NCBI GenBank assembly: GCA_040403315.1
Contig: JBBAKX010000001.1
Coordinates: 310,001-374,000, forward strand
Origin: CAMCXT01 sp040403315
GTDB lineage: Bacteria > Bacteroidota > Bacteroidia > M30B66
Direction: 5' to 3'
DNA: 64,000 bases
Under the pieces are notes generated by a model. It was not told the origin of the DNA. It ran no database searches and saw only the letters and a program-made list of their open reading frames with translations. Each line of letters begins with the position of its first letter. Position 1 is the stretch's first letter. Shown one piece after another: positions 8,600 to 16,622 of the stretch. The position numbers and the translations under genes are program-made.

Positions 8600-9475
8600 A
8601 TGTTCAAAATTTCTAATTGTCCGGTTTGCTCCGGAAACGAATTCAAAAGCTTTTTAACTTGTAAAGACTATACAGTTTCTCAGAAGGAATTCGAGATTGT
8701 ACAGTGTAAATCATGTGATTTTGTATTTACCGATCCACGTCCTGAGAATAAAGATTTAGGCCAATATTATAAGTCTGATGCATACATTTCACACAGCGAT
8801 AGCTCTGCGGGGCTTGTAAACAAGCTTTATAAAATAGCAAGGAGCTTCACATTAAGAAGTAAATATAACTTGGTGAAAGAATATGCGCAGAAAAAGGGAT
8901 TGCTAGATATTGGTTGCGGAACAGGGGCGTTTTTAAATTACTGTACGAAAAAGGACTTGGCTGTTGATGGCGTAGAGCCGGATGAAGACACTCGGAAATT
9001 TGTTCAAGACAATCATGGAATCCTTGTTCATGAAGAAGGCCAATTGAAAAACTGGGAAGCACAAAAGTTTTCGGCAATCACGATGTGGCATGTACTGGAA
9101 CACATCCCCGATTTGAATGAAAGAATAGAGGAATTGAAGAATCTTTTGGATAATAGCGGCAGGCTTTTCGTTGCTGTACCGAACTATACTTCGGGAGACG
9201 CGAGTCGTTATGGAAAATATTGGTCCGCCTACGATGTACCCAGACATCTTTGGCATTTTAGCCCAAAGTCGATTCGAACGCTCTTCAATAAACATGGTTT
9301 TGTATTAGAAAGAACCTTGCCGATGAAGTTGGACTCGTTTTACGTTTCGATGCTGAGCGAAAAATACAAGAACGGTTCTCCCCGCCTTTTTTCAGCTGTT
9401 TGGGTAGGATTGAAATCAAATCTTTCTGCAGGTGACGACAAATGGTCGAGCCAAATTTATGTTTTTAAGAAATAG
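8600..9475 (+). CDS. Class I SAM-dependent methyltransferase with N-terminal zinc-ribbon
   Basis: A 291-residue methyltransferase. The N terminus has two Cys pairs, CPVCSGNEF (from residue 7) and CKSCDFVFTDPRP (about residue 37), forming a zinc ribbon commonly seen on methyltransferases acting on small molecules or sugars. The SAM-binding motif I is LLDIGCGTGAFLNYC. Motifs continue with VDGVEPDE and AITMWHVLEHIPDLNERI, and then VAVPNYTSGDAS, a pattern of the Methyltransf_23 family. The ATG at 8600 is preferred: the longer frame from TTG at 8582 only translates the parS-like site. The gene follows mnmG by 18 bases and may be read from the same transcript. Substrate unknown; the family often modifies lipids, quinones or surface sugars. 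Confidence 0.85.
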   Translation: MFKISNCPVCSGNEFKSFLTCKDYTVSQKEFEIVQCKSCDFVFTDPRPENKDLGQYYKSDAYISHSDSSAGLVNKLYKIARSFTLRSKYNLVKEYAQKKGLLDIGCGTGAFLNYCTKKDLAVDGVEPDEDTRKFVQDNHGILVHEEGQLKNWEAQKFSAITMWHVLEHIPDLNERIEELKNLLDNSGRLFVAVPNYTSGDASRYGKYWSAYDVPRHLWHFSPKSIRTLFNKHGFVLERTLPMKLDSFYVSMLSEKYKNGSPRLFSAVWVGLKSNLSAGDDKWSSQIYVFKK

Positions 9476-9599
9476 CCCATTTTAAGGCCGTTTAAGCGAC
9501 GAGAGGGCCTGTTTGGGCATGATGTATTCGAAGTGTGCCGAAGCGTGATTTTAGGCGGCCTGCAAAAGGCGGTCGTCAAACCTTTGTAAAGACTGAGAT

Positions 9600-10058
9600 A
9601 TGCACGTTTGGAAGGCAAAATGGATGATGAATTTGTATCCTCCGTTGCTCATTAACAGAATTTCTGTGAAAAGAATAAGCAGCGACTATAAACAAGTGGA
9701 GGTTCGCGTGAAGAGGTCTTTGCTGAATCGAAATCTTCAAAAGACCATTTTTGGAGGAACTATTTTCTCGGCCGCCGATCCGTTTCACGCATTGATGTAC
9801 TGGCAGATTTTTAAAATGAGAGGTGTGCATTGCGAGGCATGGCTTAAGCGAGCAGAAATCCAATACCTCAAACCAGCAAATTCGAACCTTCATTTGTTGT
9901 TCGAAATATCAGATGATGATATCGAATTGGTGAATTCGCAACTTAAAGAAAAGGGAAAAGCTGAAATGGTGCATGAAACAGCCATCCTGAATATTAAAAA
10001 TGAAACTGTAGCATTTGTTAGAAGTACCATTTCGCTTAAGAAAAAACAAATGCTATGA
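9600..10058 (+). CDS. DUF4442/PaaI-like hotdog-fold protein (putative thioesterase)
   Basis: A 152-residue protein with a hotdog-fold pattern. The central helix segment NLQKTIFGGTIFSAADPFHALMYW matches the DUF4442/YiiD-type family, where a long helix is preceded by a Gly-Gly turn. Strands such as YKQVEVRVKRSLLN and ETAILNIKNETVAFVRSTISLKKK complete the fold. Hotdog proteins of this kind are usually acyl-CoA or acyl-ACP thioesterases, but no catalytic residue can be assigned with confidence. It starts at ATG 9600; a second ATG pair at 9621 is possible. It lies 124 bases after the methyltransferase and converges with the minus-strand GT22-like gene. There is no strong functional link to its neighbours. 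Confidence 0.75.
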   Translation: MHVWKAKWMMNLYPPLLINRISVKRISSDYKQVEVRVKRSLLNRNLQKTIFGGTIFSAADPFHALMYWQIFKMRGVHCEAWLKRAEIQYLKPANSNLHLLFEISDDDIELVNSQLKEKGKAEMVHETAILNIKNETVAFVRSTISLKKKQML

Positions 10059-10079
10059 TTAAATCAAAAGTGATTTAAT
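10058..10079. terminator. AT-rich hairpin between convergent genes
   Basis: ATTAAATCA (10058-10066) and TGATTTAAT (10071-10079) form a 9-bp stem with loop AAAG, overlapping the hotdog stop codon and ending at the stop of the facing gene. It is plausible as a bidirectional terminator, but the stem is weak and no clear T-tract follows. Confidence 0.35.
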
Positions 10080-11576
10080 TTAATTAAATGAATAAATAGA
10101 ATATTCATCTCTATTCCATAAACTACCTCTTAAAATATTAGATTTCTGATAATCTGAAACCGATTTGTAAATGCACTTTGCGCCGTGCTCTAAAGGCCAA
10201 TTTGTAAAGTGATCCCAAACTAAAATAAATTCGTTTTGAGCTTTTGGTTTTTGCGCTATTAATTGTTCAGTATTGTGATAAAAGCGTAGCGCAATATTTT
10301 CATTTCTAAAAAATCTAAATTCGTAATAATGTGCCATTACATAACCAATGTCGTATGGACAAAACACCGTTATTTTACCAAGACCTTTTGATTTTTCATT
10401 TAATTCCCGAAATGTATCTACATCGGGCGAGGCATAAGATATACTTGTTACAATTGATTTAATTCCCAATGAAATAAATAAGACAATTGTGAACCCTTTC
10501 TTCAATGCATCTGAGTAAAACTCTGATTGTTTTACCAACCAATTTTCTGGAATTAATTGAACAACAATAATTGGGATTAAATAAAATATGGGGAACAGGA
10601 ATCGAATCTCTTTATGTCCGATTAAACTATGCAGAAAAATAAATGCGAAAAACATCCAAAAGAATGGGCTTTTTTTAAGCGTTATTAAAGCAATTAAACA
10701 AACTATAATAATTAAAATGCCAAATGGGAATCCAAACCAGTTATGACTTTGAATAATGTAGTCGTACCAAGGAGAGACGCCAAACATATCTGCTGATTTC
10801 AATAATGTTTCGCGGAAATAATTTAAAGGAGGAAATGTTAATGTTTCATACAACCAGAAATCAATTAATATAGTAATCAATAAAAAACTAGCTCCTCCAA
10901 ATATTAATGGTATTAATGATTTTAAATTATGTCTTTGGTAAAATAAAACCCAAGAGAAAATAGCCAAAGCAGCTATGCCAATCTGAAATCGGGATTCAAA
11001 AGCCAAGCCCCATAAAAACCCTGAAATTATAAGCGATTTGATGCCTGCAGATTGTATTGATACTCCACGATGAAACATAAAATACAAAGCATAAATCATG
11101 AAAATCCCTGACCAATTTTCTGAAGAATATCGTGCGTGAAGAAATGGCAAGAACCACAAGAAATTAAGAAAAAACGAAACTAAATTTTTCTGATTTGCGC
11201 TGTGGAAGAATGTATCCGCCAATTTTCTGATTGCAATCATCGAAATAAACCCAAGCATAAGCGAGAGTGTTCTAAGCATATCAGAAATCCAGAATGGCCG
11301 AACATCACCAAATAATAGAATGCTAAGTTTCCCGAAGCAAAAGGCAATAAATGGTTGAAAACTAGGTCGCATCTGAGCTGGATATTCCCAAGCCAAACTG
11401 TCGTAAGTGCAAAGATTTAGTTTGTATCCAGCAAACTCGAGTATTTGAAAATGTTCATCTCCGTGCTGGTATCCTGTGCAATAAAAAAATGCAAGTATGT
11501 GCATGAGAAAACCAAACATCCAAAATGGCTTTTCAACATGATTAAGGGATTTCCACCACTGAATTAAAATCCTCAT
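10080..11576 (-). CDS. GT22-like (Alg9/PIG-B type) GT-C membrane glycosyltransferase
   Basis: A 498-residue polytopic membrane protein. The first extracytoplasmic loop has GYQHGDEHFQILEFA followed by WEYPAQMRPSFQPF. This fits the pattern of GT22 mannosyltransferases (H-x-D-E-h-x-Q ... W-E ... R-P/S), in which the acidic pair is catalytic and a lipid-phosphate sugar is the donor. About ten hydrophobic helices follow (for example FGILIIIVCLIALITL and FLFPIFYLIPIIVV). The C-terminal ~110 residues look soluble. The stop-side end faces the hotdog gene. Its start overlaps by four bases (ATGA) the stop of the thiamine-binding-type gene, implying translational coupling. Acceptor unknown; a role in surface glycan or glycoprotein assembly is inferred. 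Confidence 0.68.
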   Translation of the reverse strand: MRILIQWWKSLNHVEKPFWMFGFLMHILAFFYCTGYQHGDEHFQILEFAGYKLNLCTYDSLAWEYPAQMRPSFQPFIAFCFGKLSILLFGDVRPFWISDMLRTLSLMLGFISMIAIRKLADTFFHSANQKNLVSFFLNFLWFLPFLHARYSSENWSGIFMIYALYFMFHRGVSIQSAGIKSLIISGFLWGLAFESRFQIGIAALAIFSWVLFYQRHNLKSLIPLIFGGASFLLITILIDFWLYETLTFPPLNYFRETLLKSADMFGVSPWYDYIIQSHNWFGFPFGILIIIVCLIALITLKKSPFFWMFFAFIFLHSLIGHKEIRFLFPIFYLIPIIVVQLIPENWLVKQSEFYSDALKKGFTIVLFISLGIKSIVTSISYASPDVDTFRELNEKSKGLGKITVFCPYDIGYVMAHYYEFRFFRNENIALRFYHNTEQLIAQKPKAQNEFILVWDHFTNWPLEHGAKCIYKSVSDYQKSNILRGSLWNRDEYSIYSFN

Positions 11577-11881
11577 TGCTTGAATTTTTTTGTTTTATCC
11601 TCCCCTATTACATCCTTACCGTTCGATATTTGAAATTTAACATGTATTAATGTATCTTCTATTTCTTCGCTTTTTAATTGGTTCTTCAGCGCTTCAAGTA
11701 GTGAAATAATATCTTCCCATGTCCCATCTATGCTTGTTTCGAATGCAGTTACAGAATATTTCAACCCACTCTTCTGGATGGTTTCAATGGCTCTATCCAC
11801 AATCTTCATAGCATCTCCTGACTTTTCTAAAGGGATAACTTGAATTGCAGCATTCATAACGGGGCTCGATAGGTTCTCCAT
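11573..11881 (-). CDS. Thiamine-binding-type small protein (MTH1187/YkoF-like, DUF77)
   Basis: A 102-residue cytoplasmic protein of the MTH1187/YqgV family (thiamine_BP, formerly DUF77). The pattern is a ferredoxin-like fold: AAIQVIPLEKSGDAMKIVDRAI in the first strand-helix, then KSGLKYSVTAFETSIDGTWEDI, matching the family's YxVxPxxTxxEGxxxxV region. Structures of relatives form tetramers and bind thiamine or sulfate at the interface. The stop codon of the upstream GT-C-like gene is three bases away, and the downstream GT22-like gene overlaps it by four bases, so all three appear co-transcribed. The pairing with glycosyltransferases is unexpected, and no thiamine gene is nearby. Confidence 0.72.
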   Translation of the reverse strand: MENLSSPVMNAAIQVIPLEKSGDAMKIVDRAIETIQKSGLKYSVTAFETSIDGTWEDIISLLEALKNQLKSEEIEDTLIHVKFQISNGKDVIGEDKTKKFKQ

Positions 11882-11884
11882 AGC

Positions 11885-14194
11885 TTAACGAGGTTTCACA
11901 ATCAAATGTCCGTTATAATGTAAAATGGAATCTTTTCCCCAATTAAATATATTACGATAGTCCTTGTTCGCAGGTCTTACAAGTAAGTGATCTATTTCTA
12001 CAGGAAGGTTAATAAACCCGTCGCGTTTGAACATGATATCGTATGTTGCATCTGGCTCCTGGCCCCAAAAATGAACTTCCACAAATGACCAGTTGTTAAA
12101 TATATTGGAGCTTTGATTTGGCGATATTATTCCTGTAATCCAACTTTTTTCGCCGTTATAATTCTTCTCAATGAAGCAATATCCAGACAATTGATCTTGC
12201 CCATTGTTTGGGCCGAAGTTGTTCATCCACATCGATAAAACGTATTCTTCGTCCTTTTTAAACTGATTGTTTTTCAGTGTATGAATTATAGAATAAACAC
12301 CACCATCAATTTGTTTTGCAGAATTACTTAGCATTCCAGTAAAGGTCTCGTTTTCAAAGTTTTCGTATATAGTCTCATTTGGTTTTGCTAGGTTTTCCTT
12401 TTGGTTAGTAATTCTATTCCATGCAGATTCACGTTCATCGTGGAATAAAGAATCCTTAGAAATTTCATAAATAGAATAACTATCTGAATTTAGAATCAAA
12501 TTGGCTCTGGAAATAATTTTTAATTCATCAATCGTAACACCGGTTTTATTCGCAACTAAAAGGAATGGTCTTGGGTCTACAATGTTTGCTTCAATTAATT
12601 TCGGATAATAATTCAAGCCTGTTATTTGCATCATCTTTTTGCTCTCCGAAATGCTTGTTCTGCTTAAAAAAGAAGCCATTATTGGCAACTCTAAATGGAA
12701 GGAGAATGTTTTAGATAACTTGTAAATACTATCGTTGGCAGTTTTACCAAAATTATCAGAACCTATGTAATAATATGGAAGAGGAATTATTGCTTGATAT
12801 TTAATTTGATTTATTGAAGCTAAGGATGATTGAATTTCCTTGGACAATTGTTTTGCATCGAAAACATTGTTGAATTCCGCCGCGCTATTTTGAATTTCCT
12901 TATGATATTCCACGCTTTCTGCTAATGGAATCGCCAAAAATACAATTGGAACCAACATTTTTGAGACCCAAAAAGGTGGATGTATTCTCATTATATATTC
13001 CTGAATTTTAAAGGTTGCAACAATTGCTATTATAAAATAAAAAATCCATGCGAAGCGACCTACTGCTCTAAATTGTTTTACGAATTGTAAATACTCAAGG
13101 AGCTTCTCTAGTTTCCACCAAAATGGAAAAAGCATCGAAAAAAGCAAGCTGAAAACACCAATAATTATTAAATAATTTACAAAGGCATTATTAATCCATG
13201 GTTTGATTGGCTGTTTTTTATATCGAATAATTCTTTTTAGCACATAAAAAAGCAATCCAAAACATGTAAAAAGAGAAACAATGCCGATATATGAAATTCC
13301 CTCAATTGATGGATTAATTGTTGGAATAATGCTTTTGACCAATTCGGCAATCGGGCCTCTTTTAGGAATAAATACAGATGAAAAAGAAGCATGCAATTCG
13401 TAAATACCCCAAGGATTGGTGGTTCTTCCAACATGATTGTCAGTAATTTTTAAATAAACATAAAAGCACATAAACGCCAATGCTCCCGACAACAATAGTT
13501 TTAATGATAATTTTCTTTTTTCTAAGTCAAACCAATATAGTATTCCAAATCCAGTCGTAAGCAATACTGCGAATATTCCTAAATATGCGTGAATAGAAAG
13601 CCAAAAAAGGGCGTTTAGAAATATAAAAATGTAAGCAATATGCTTATTTGGCGATTTGAAATGCTTTAATAACAAGTAAATTGTCGTGGGTATGCAAAAG
13701 CTATATGACAAGGCCCAATGTCCGGTTAATCTGAATGTTTGCGGCGACAGCATCATGATGCCTACTGCTGATGCTGTTGCCAAGCTAATCTCAATATGGA
13801 GATTTCTAAATATTCGAAATACAATTAAAGCTGTTAAAATGGGAGTTGTAAGTAATGTCCAATTTAAAATTCCGATACAATTTTCGGCAAAGATTGGGTG
13901 AATATAACAAAGCAACTTTAGCAAAAACGCAGGAAGCGGATGGCAATCGGTATAGAAAATGTGTTCCCCGAAGGGATAGTTCATGCCTGTAAATTCGTTC
14001 GAAAGTGTATTGTTTTGAATATACCATGCATAGGTATAGTAGTTTTTTAAACCATCGCCAGTGCCATTCAACAGAAAACTTTGAGGATGCAGTATAAATG
14101 GACCGTAGAAGTAAAAAATAATTACCGATGCAAGCAATAAAACAGGTCCATTTTCCTGCAATTGCTTTTTAAATGCTTCGAGAAAATTATTCAT
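11885..14194 (-). CDS. Large polytopic membrane protein, GT-C-like, with soluble C-terminal domain
   Basis: A 769-residue membrane protein of unknown function. The first loop after helix one contains FLLNGTGDGLKNYYTYAW, an acidic motif placed as in GT-C glycosyltransferases. YPFGEHIFYTDCHPLPAF follows in the same loop. About twelve hydrophobic segments are seen over residues 15-430 (for example YIFIFLNALFWLSIHAYLGIF and FAWIFYFIIAIVATF). The last ~320 residues are extracytoplasmic; residues about 610-750 have beta-sandwich character (VEHHVWFGQ-like alternation around WSFVEVHFWGQEPDATYDIMF) and may bind carbohydrate. The gene heads the minus-strand trio with the thiamine-binding-type and GT22-like genes. 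A glycosyltransferase or O-antigen-type role is inferred from topology and neighbours only. Confidence 0.6.
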   Translation of the reverse strand: MNNFLEAFKKQLQENGPVLLLASVIIFYFYGPFILHPQSFLLNGTGDGLKNYYTYAWYIQNNTLSNEFTGMNYPFGEHIFYTDCHPLPAFLLKLLCYIHPIFAENCIGILNWTLLTTPILTALIVFRIFRNLHIEISLATASAVGIMMLSPQTFRLTGHWALSYSFCIPTTIYLLLKHFKSPNKHIAYIFIFLNALFWLSIHAYLGIFAVLLTTGFGILYWFDLEKRKLSLKLLLSGALAFMCFYVYLKITDNHVGRTTNPWGIYELHASFSSVFIPKRGPIAELVKSIIPTINPSIEGISYIGIVSLFTCFGLLFYVLKRIIRYKKQPIKPWINNAFVNYLIIIGVFSLLFSMLFPFWWKLEKLLEYLQFVKQFRAVGRFAWIFYFIIAIVATFKIQEYIMRIHPPFWVSKMLVPIVFLAIPLAESVEYHKEIQNSAAEFNNVFDAKQLSKEIQSSLASINQIKYQAIIPLPYYYIGSDNFGKTANDSIYKLSKTFSFHLELPIMASFLSRTSISESKKMMQITGLNYYPKLIEANIVDPRPFLLVANKTGVTIDELKIISRANLILNSDSYSIYEISKDSLFHDERESAWNRITNQKENLAKPNETIYENFENETFTGMLSNSAKQIDGGVYSIIHTLKNNQFKKDEEYVLSMWMNNFGPNNGQDQLSGYCFIEKNYNGEKSWITGIISPNQSSNIFNNWSFVEVHFWGQEPDATYDIMFKRDGFINLPVEIDHLLVRPANKDYRNIFNWGKDSILHYNGHLIVKPR

Positions 14195-14211
14195 TTCTGG
14201 AGCCCGATTCC

Positions 14212-14553
14212 TTAGAGTTGTCGGATCGCTTCTTCATCGAAGCCAATGATTAGGCCTTTGGGCGTTTCAATGATTGGACGGCGAATGAGGCTGGTGTTGT
14301 TTACCATCACAGAAATTGCGTTGCTTTCATCGCTAATGTTGTCGCGCACTTCTTGAGGAAGTTTTTTCCATGTGACACCTTGTTTATTGATAAATCGTTC
14401 TCGATTTTCCATTTGAAACCAAGATTTGATTTTATCCTCCGAAATACCCAATTTTTTATAATCGTGAAATTCGTATTCAACTCCATTTTCAAGCAGTGCA
14501 TCAAAGGCCTTCTGCATGGTGTTGCAATTCTTAATTCCGTATATAGTTACCAT
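14212..14553 (-). CDS. ArsC/Spx-family thioredoxin-fold protein (YffB-like)
   Basis: A 113-residue protein of the ArsC/Spx/YffB family. It starts MVTIYGIKNCNTMQKAF, with the single family cysteine in KNCNTM in place of the CxxC of Spx. EYEFHDYKKLGI and the later NTSLIRRPIIETPKGLIIGFDEEAI match the conserved R-R-P-I/L motif of the family. Clustered arsenic genes are absent, so it is more likely a YffB-type GSH- or thiol-linked reductase than an arsenate reductase. The long upstream membrane-protein gene begins 17 bases after its stop, so they may be co-transcribed. A terminator for the upstream acyl-CoA dehydrogenase lies just before its start. Confidence 0.85.
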   Translation of the reverse strand: MVTIYGIKNCNTMQKAFDALLENGVEYEFHDYKKLGISEDKIKSWFQMENRERFINKQGVTWKKLPQEVRDNISDESNAISVMVNNTSLIRRPIIETPKGLIIGFDEEAIRQL

Positions 14554-14564
14554 AGTACAAGAAT

Positions 14565-14593
14565 AAAAAAACCCGGACGATTTGCCCGGGTTT
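14565..14593 (-). terminator. Rho-independent terminator after acyl-CoA dehydrogenase
   Basis: Read on the minus strand: AAACCCGG, a 9-base loop, then CCGGGTTT running into a T-rich tract. It lies 19 bases beyond the acyl-CoA dehydrogenase stop and just upstream of the ArsC-like start. This separates the two transcription units. Confidence 0.85.
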
Positions 14594-14612
14594 AAAACAG
14601 ATTGTTGTTATT

Positions 14613-15791
14613 TTATTTGAAAGCATTTTCACCGGTGATGTCCATGCCTGTAATTAGTAGGTGAATGTCGTGGGTTCCTTCGTAAGTAATTACAGATTCT
14701 AGGTTCATCATATGACGCATAATTGGGTATTCCCCTGTAATGCCCATGCCTCCGTGAATTTGGCGTGCCTCACGTGCTATTTCAATTGCCATGTTGACAT
14801 TGTTACGTTTTGCCATTGATATTTGTCCAGGAGTTGCGCGATCTTCGTTTCTTAGAACGCCAAGTCTCCAACAAAGCAGTTGCGCTTTAGTGATTTCGGT
14901 AATCATTTCGGCAAGTTTCTTTTGTTGAAGCTGGAAGCCTGCTAGTGGTTTGCCGAATTGAATGCGCTCTTTTGAGTAACGTAAAGCCGAATCGTAACAA
15001 TCCATCGCGGCGCCAATAACTCCCCAAGCGATTCCATAACGTGCAGAATTCAAGCAGCCAAGTGGCCCCTTTAATCCTTCTACATTCGGAAGAAGATTTT
15101 CTTTTGGAACGCGCACATTGTCGAATACCAATTCGCCGGTTGCTGAAGCACGAAGAGACCATTTGTCGTGGGTTTCTGGAGTAGTGAAACCTTCCATGCC
15201 ACGTTCTACAATGATTCCACGAATTTTACCTTCATCGTTTTTAGCCCAAACTACTGCGATGTCGGCAAATGGAGCATTTGAAATCCACATTTTAGCACCA
15301 TTCAAAAGATAGTGATCTCCTTGGTCTTTGATGTTTGTGATCATGCTTCCTGGATCCGATCCTGAATCTGGCTCAGTGAGTCCAAAGCATCCCATTAATT
15401 CTCCCGTCGCTAATTTTGGAAGATATTTCCGACGTTGCTCTTCAGAGCCGTATTTGTAAATCGGATACATTACAAGTGAACTTTGAACCGATGCAGTGGA
15501 ACGAATACCACTATCTCCGCGTTCAATTTCTTGCATAATCAAACCATAGGTAATTTGATCAAGACCTTGGCCTCCATATTCAACAGGAATATAGGGTCCG
15601 AATGCGCCAATTTCTGCAAGTCCTTTTAACAAGTGTTTAGGGAATTCTGCACGTTGAGCATAGTCTTCGATAATTGGAGTTACTTCTTGTTTAACCCATG
15701 CCCGCACAGTGTCGCGGATGAGCTTTTGTTCATCTGTCAGGAGATCATCAATCTGATAATAGTCGTGACCCTGAAACCTGTCTTTACTCAT
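14613..15791 (-). CDS. Acyl-CoA dehydrogenase, glutaryl-CoA dehydrogenase-like
   Basis: A 392-residue FAD-dependent acyl-CoA dehydrogenase. The family signatures are present: GCFGLTEPDSGSDPGSM (FAD/substrate loop), KMWISNAPFADIAVVWA, and RQIHGGMGITGEYPIMRHMMNLESV near the C terminus. The catalytic Glu is expected in ITYEGTHDIH. The sequence YEGTHDIHLLI and the ERGDSGIRSTASVQSSLVMYPI segment are more like glutaryl-CoA dehydrogenases than short-chain enzymes, so lysine/tryptophan degradation is a fair guess. I chose the start MSKDRFQGHDYYQ at 15791; an ATG 11 codons upstream (15824) would place the -7 promoter element inside the coding sequence. It is a single-gene unit ending in a strong terminator. 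Confidence 0.92.
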   Translation of the reverse strand: MSKDRFQGHDYYQIDDLLTDEQKLIRDTVRAWVKQEVTPIIEDYAQRAEFPKHLLKGLAEIGAFGPYIPVEYGGQGLDQITYGLIMQEIERGDSGIRSTASVQSSLVMYPIYKYGSEEQRRKYLPKLATGELMGCFGLTEPDSGSDPGSMITNIKDQGDHYLLNGAKMWISNAPFADIAVVWAKNDEGKIRGIIVERGMEGFTTPETHDKWSLRASATGELVFDNVRVPKENLLPNVEGLKGPLGCLNSARYGIAWGVIGAAMDCYDSALRYSKERIQFGKPLAGFQLQQKKLAEMITEITKAQLLCWRLGVLRNEDRATPGQISMAKRNNVNMAIEIAREARQIHGGMGITGEYPIMRHMMNLESVITYEGTHDIHLLITGMDITGENAFK

Positions 15792-15811
15792 AATTTTTTG
15801 TTTTGGCGTGG

Positions 15812-15819
15812 CAAAAATA
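15812..15819 (-). promoter_or_regulatory. Candidate -7 element of the acyl-CoA dehydrogenase gene
   Basis: On the minus strand the bases read TATTTTTG, matching TAnnTTTG, about 21 bases before the chosen ATG at 15791. This supports the shorter start. No convincing -33 element was seen. Confidence 0.4.
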
Positions 15820-15957
15820 GCCAATTCCTAAGTTTGAAACATCCTGAAAGCATGATTGTTTTATTTCGAAAGGAAACTTTCCCAATTTCAATGATTAATT
15901 TTAATTGGCTTTCTCTAATTGTAAGCAATTTCAGCCATTAGAATAAAATTTCATTGT

Positions 15958-15965
15958 TAACTTTG
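15958..15965 (+). promoter_or_regulatory. Candidate -7 element of dps
   Basis: TAACTTTG is a perfect TAnnTTTG match 20 bases upstream of the dps ATG, predicting a short leader. No clear TTTG is present at the -33 position. Confidence 0.45.
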
Positions 15966-15985
15966 AATGATACAACCAACTTAAA

Positions 15986-16525
15986 ATGGCAAATAAAAAA
16001 CCAAATACAGCAAAGGTTTCAATAAAGTCTTCTGCAAGAAATACAGTGTCTCGCAAGGTTACATCGATTGGATTAGACCATACTCAATCGATGGAGCTCA
16101 CAGAGAAGCTCAACGATCTGTTAGCGAATTATCAAATATTCTATATGAATGTTCGTGGTTTTCACTGGAATATCAAAGGAGAAAAATTCTTTGAACTTCA
16201 CTTAAAATTCGAAGAACTTTACAACAATTTGGTTCTTAAAATTGACGAAGTAGCAGAACGAATTTTAACACTTGGGCATTTTCCTTTGCATGGATATGAC
16301 GATTATTTGTCAACCGCCGTTGTTAAACCAACCAAAAATGTAAGTGATGGGAAAAAGGCCGTTCAATCTATTTTGGATGCTTTTAAGGTACTAATAACTA
16401 AGCAGCGTGTTTTGTTGGATTTATCCGATGTAGCAGATGATGAAGGAACAAATGCACTGATGAGCGATTACATCCGCGAGCAAGAAAAACTTGTGTGGAT
16501 GTATTCTTCATGGATGGGGAATTAA
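15986..16525 (+). CDS. dps: Dps family DNA-protecting ferritin-like protein
   Basis: A 179-residue Dps/miniferritin. The inter-subunit ferroxidase residues are visible: His in NVRGFHWNIKG (about residue 59) and Glu/His in FFELHLKFEELYNNL (residues about 69-83). ERILTLGHFPLHGYDDYL continues the conserved helix-loop. Dps dodecamers oxidise and store iron with hydrogen peroxide and may bind DNA. The first ~25 residues are basic and Ser/Thr-rich (KKPNTAKVSIKSSARN), a tail of the kind that binds DNA in E. coli Dps. The gene stands alone on the plus strand with its own -7 element and is probably stress- or stationary-phase-controlled (inferred). Confidence 0.93.
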   Translation: MANKKPNTAKVSIKSSARNTVSRKVTSIGLDHTQSMELTEKLNDLLANYQIFYMNVRGFHWNIKGEKFFELHLKFEELYNNLVLKIDEVAERILTLGHFPLHGYDDYLSTAVVKPTKNVSDGKKAVQSILDAFKVLITKQRVLLDLSDVADDEGTNALMSDYIREQEKLVWMYSSWMGN

Positions 16526-16591
16526 TGACATCGTAGATCAAGCTTTAATACGGATGATTCATTAATGATATTTTCCGCATAAGATTTCCTA

Positions 16592-16599
16592 TATATTTG
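16592..16599 (+). promoter_or_regulatory. Candidate -7 element of kbl
   Basis: TATATTTG is a perfect TAnnTTTG match 23 bases upstream of the kbl ATG. A TTTT run at 16571-16574 is a weak -33 candidate. Confidence 0.45.
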
Positions 16600-16622
16600 G
16601 CTCGTTCCTAAAATCAGTTTTT

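Noticed and set aside
14212..14553. True arsenate reductase
   Set aside because: No ars genes in the window and the motif fits YffB/Spx-type relatives better; left as ArsC/Spx-family.
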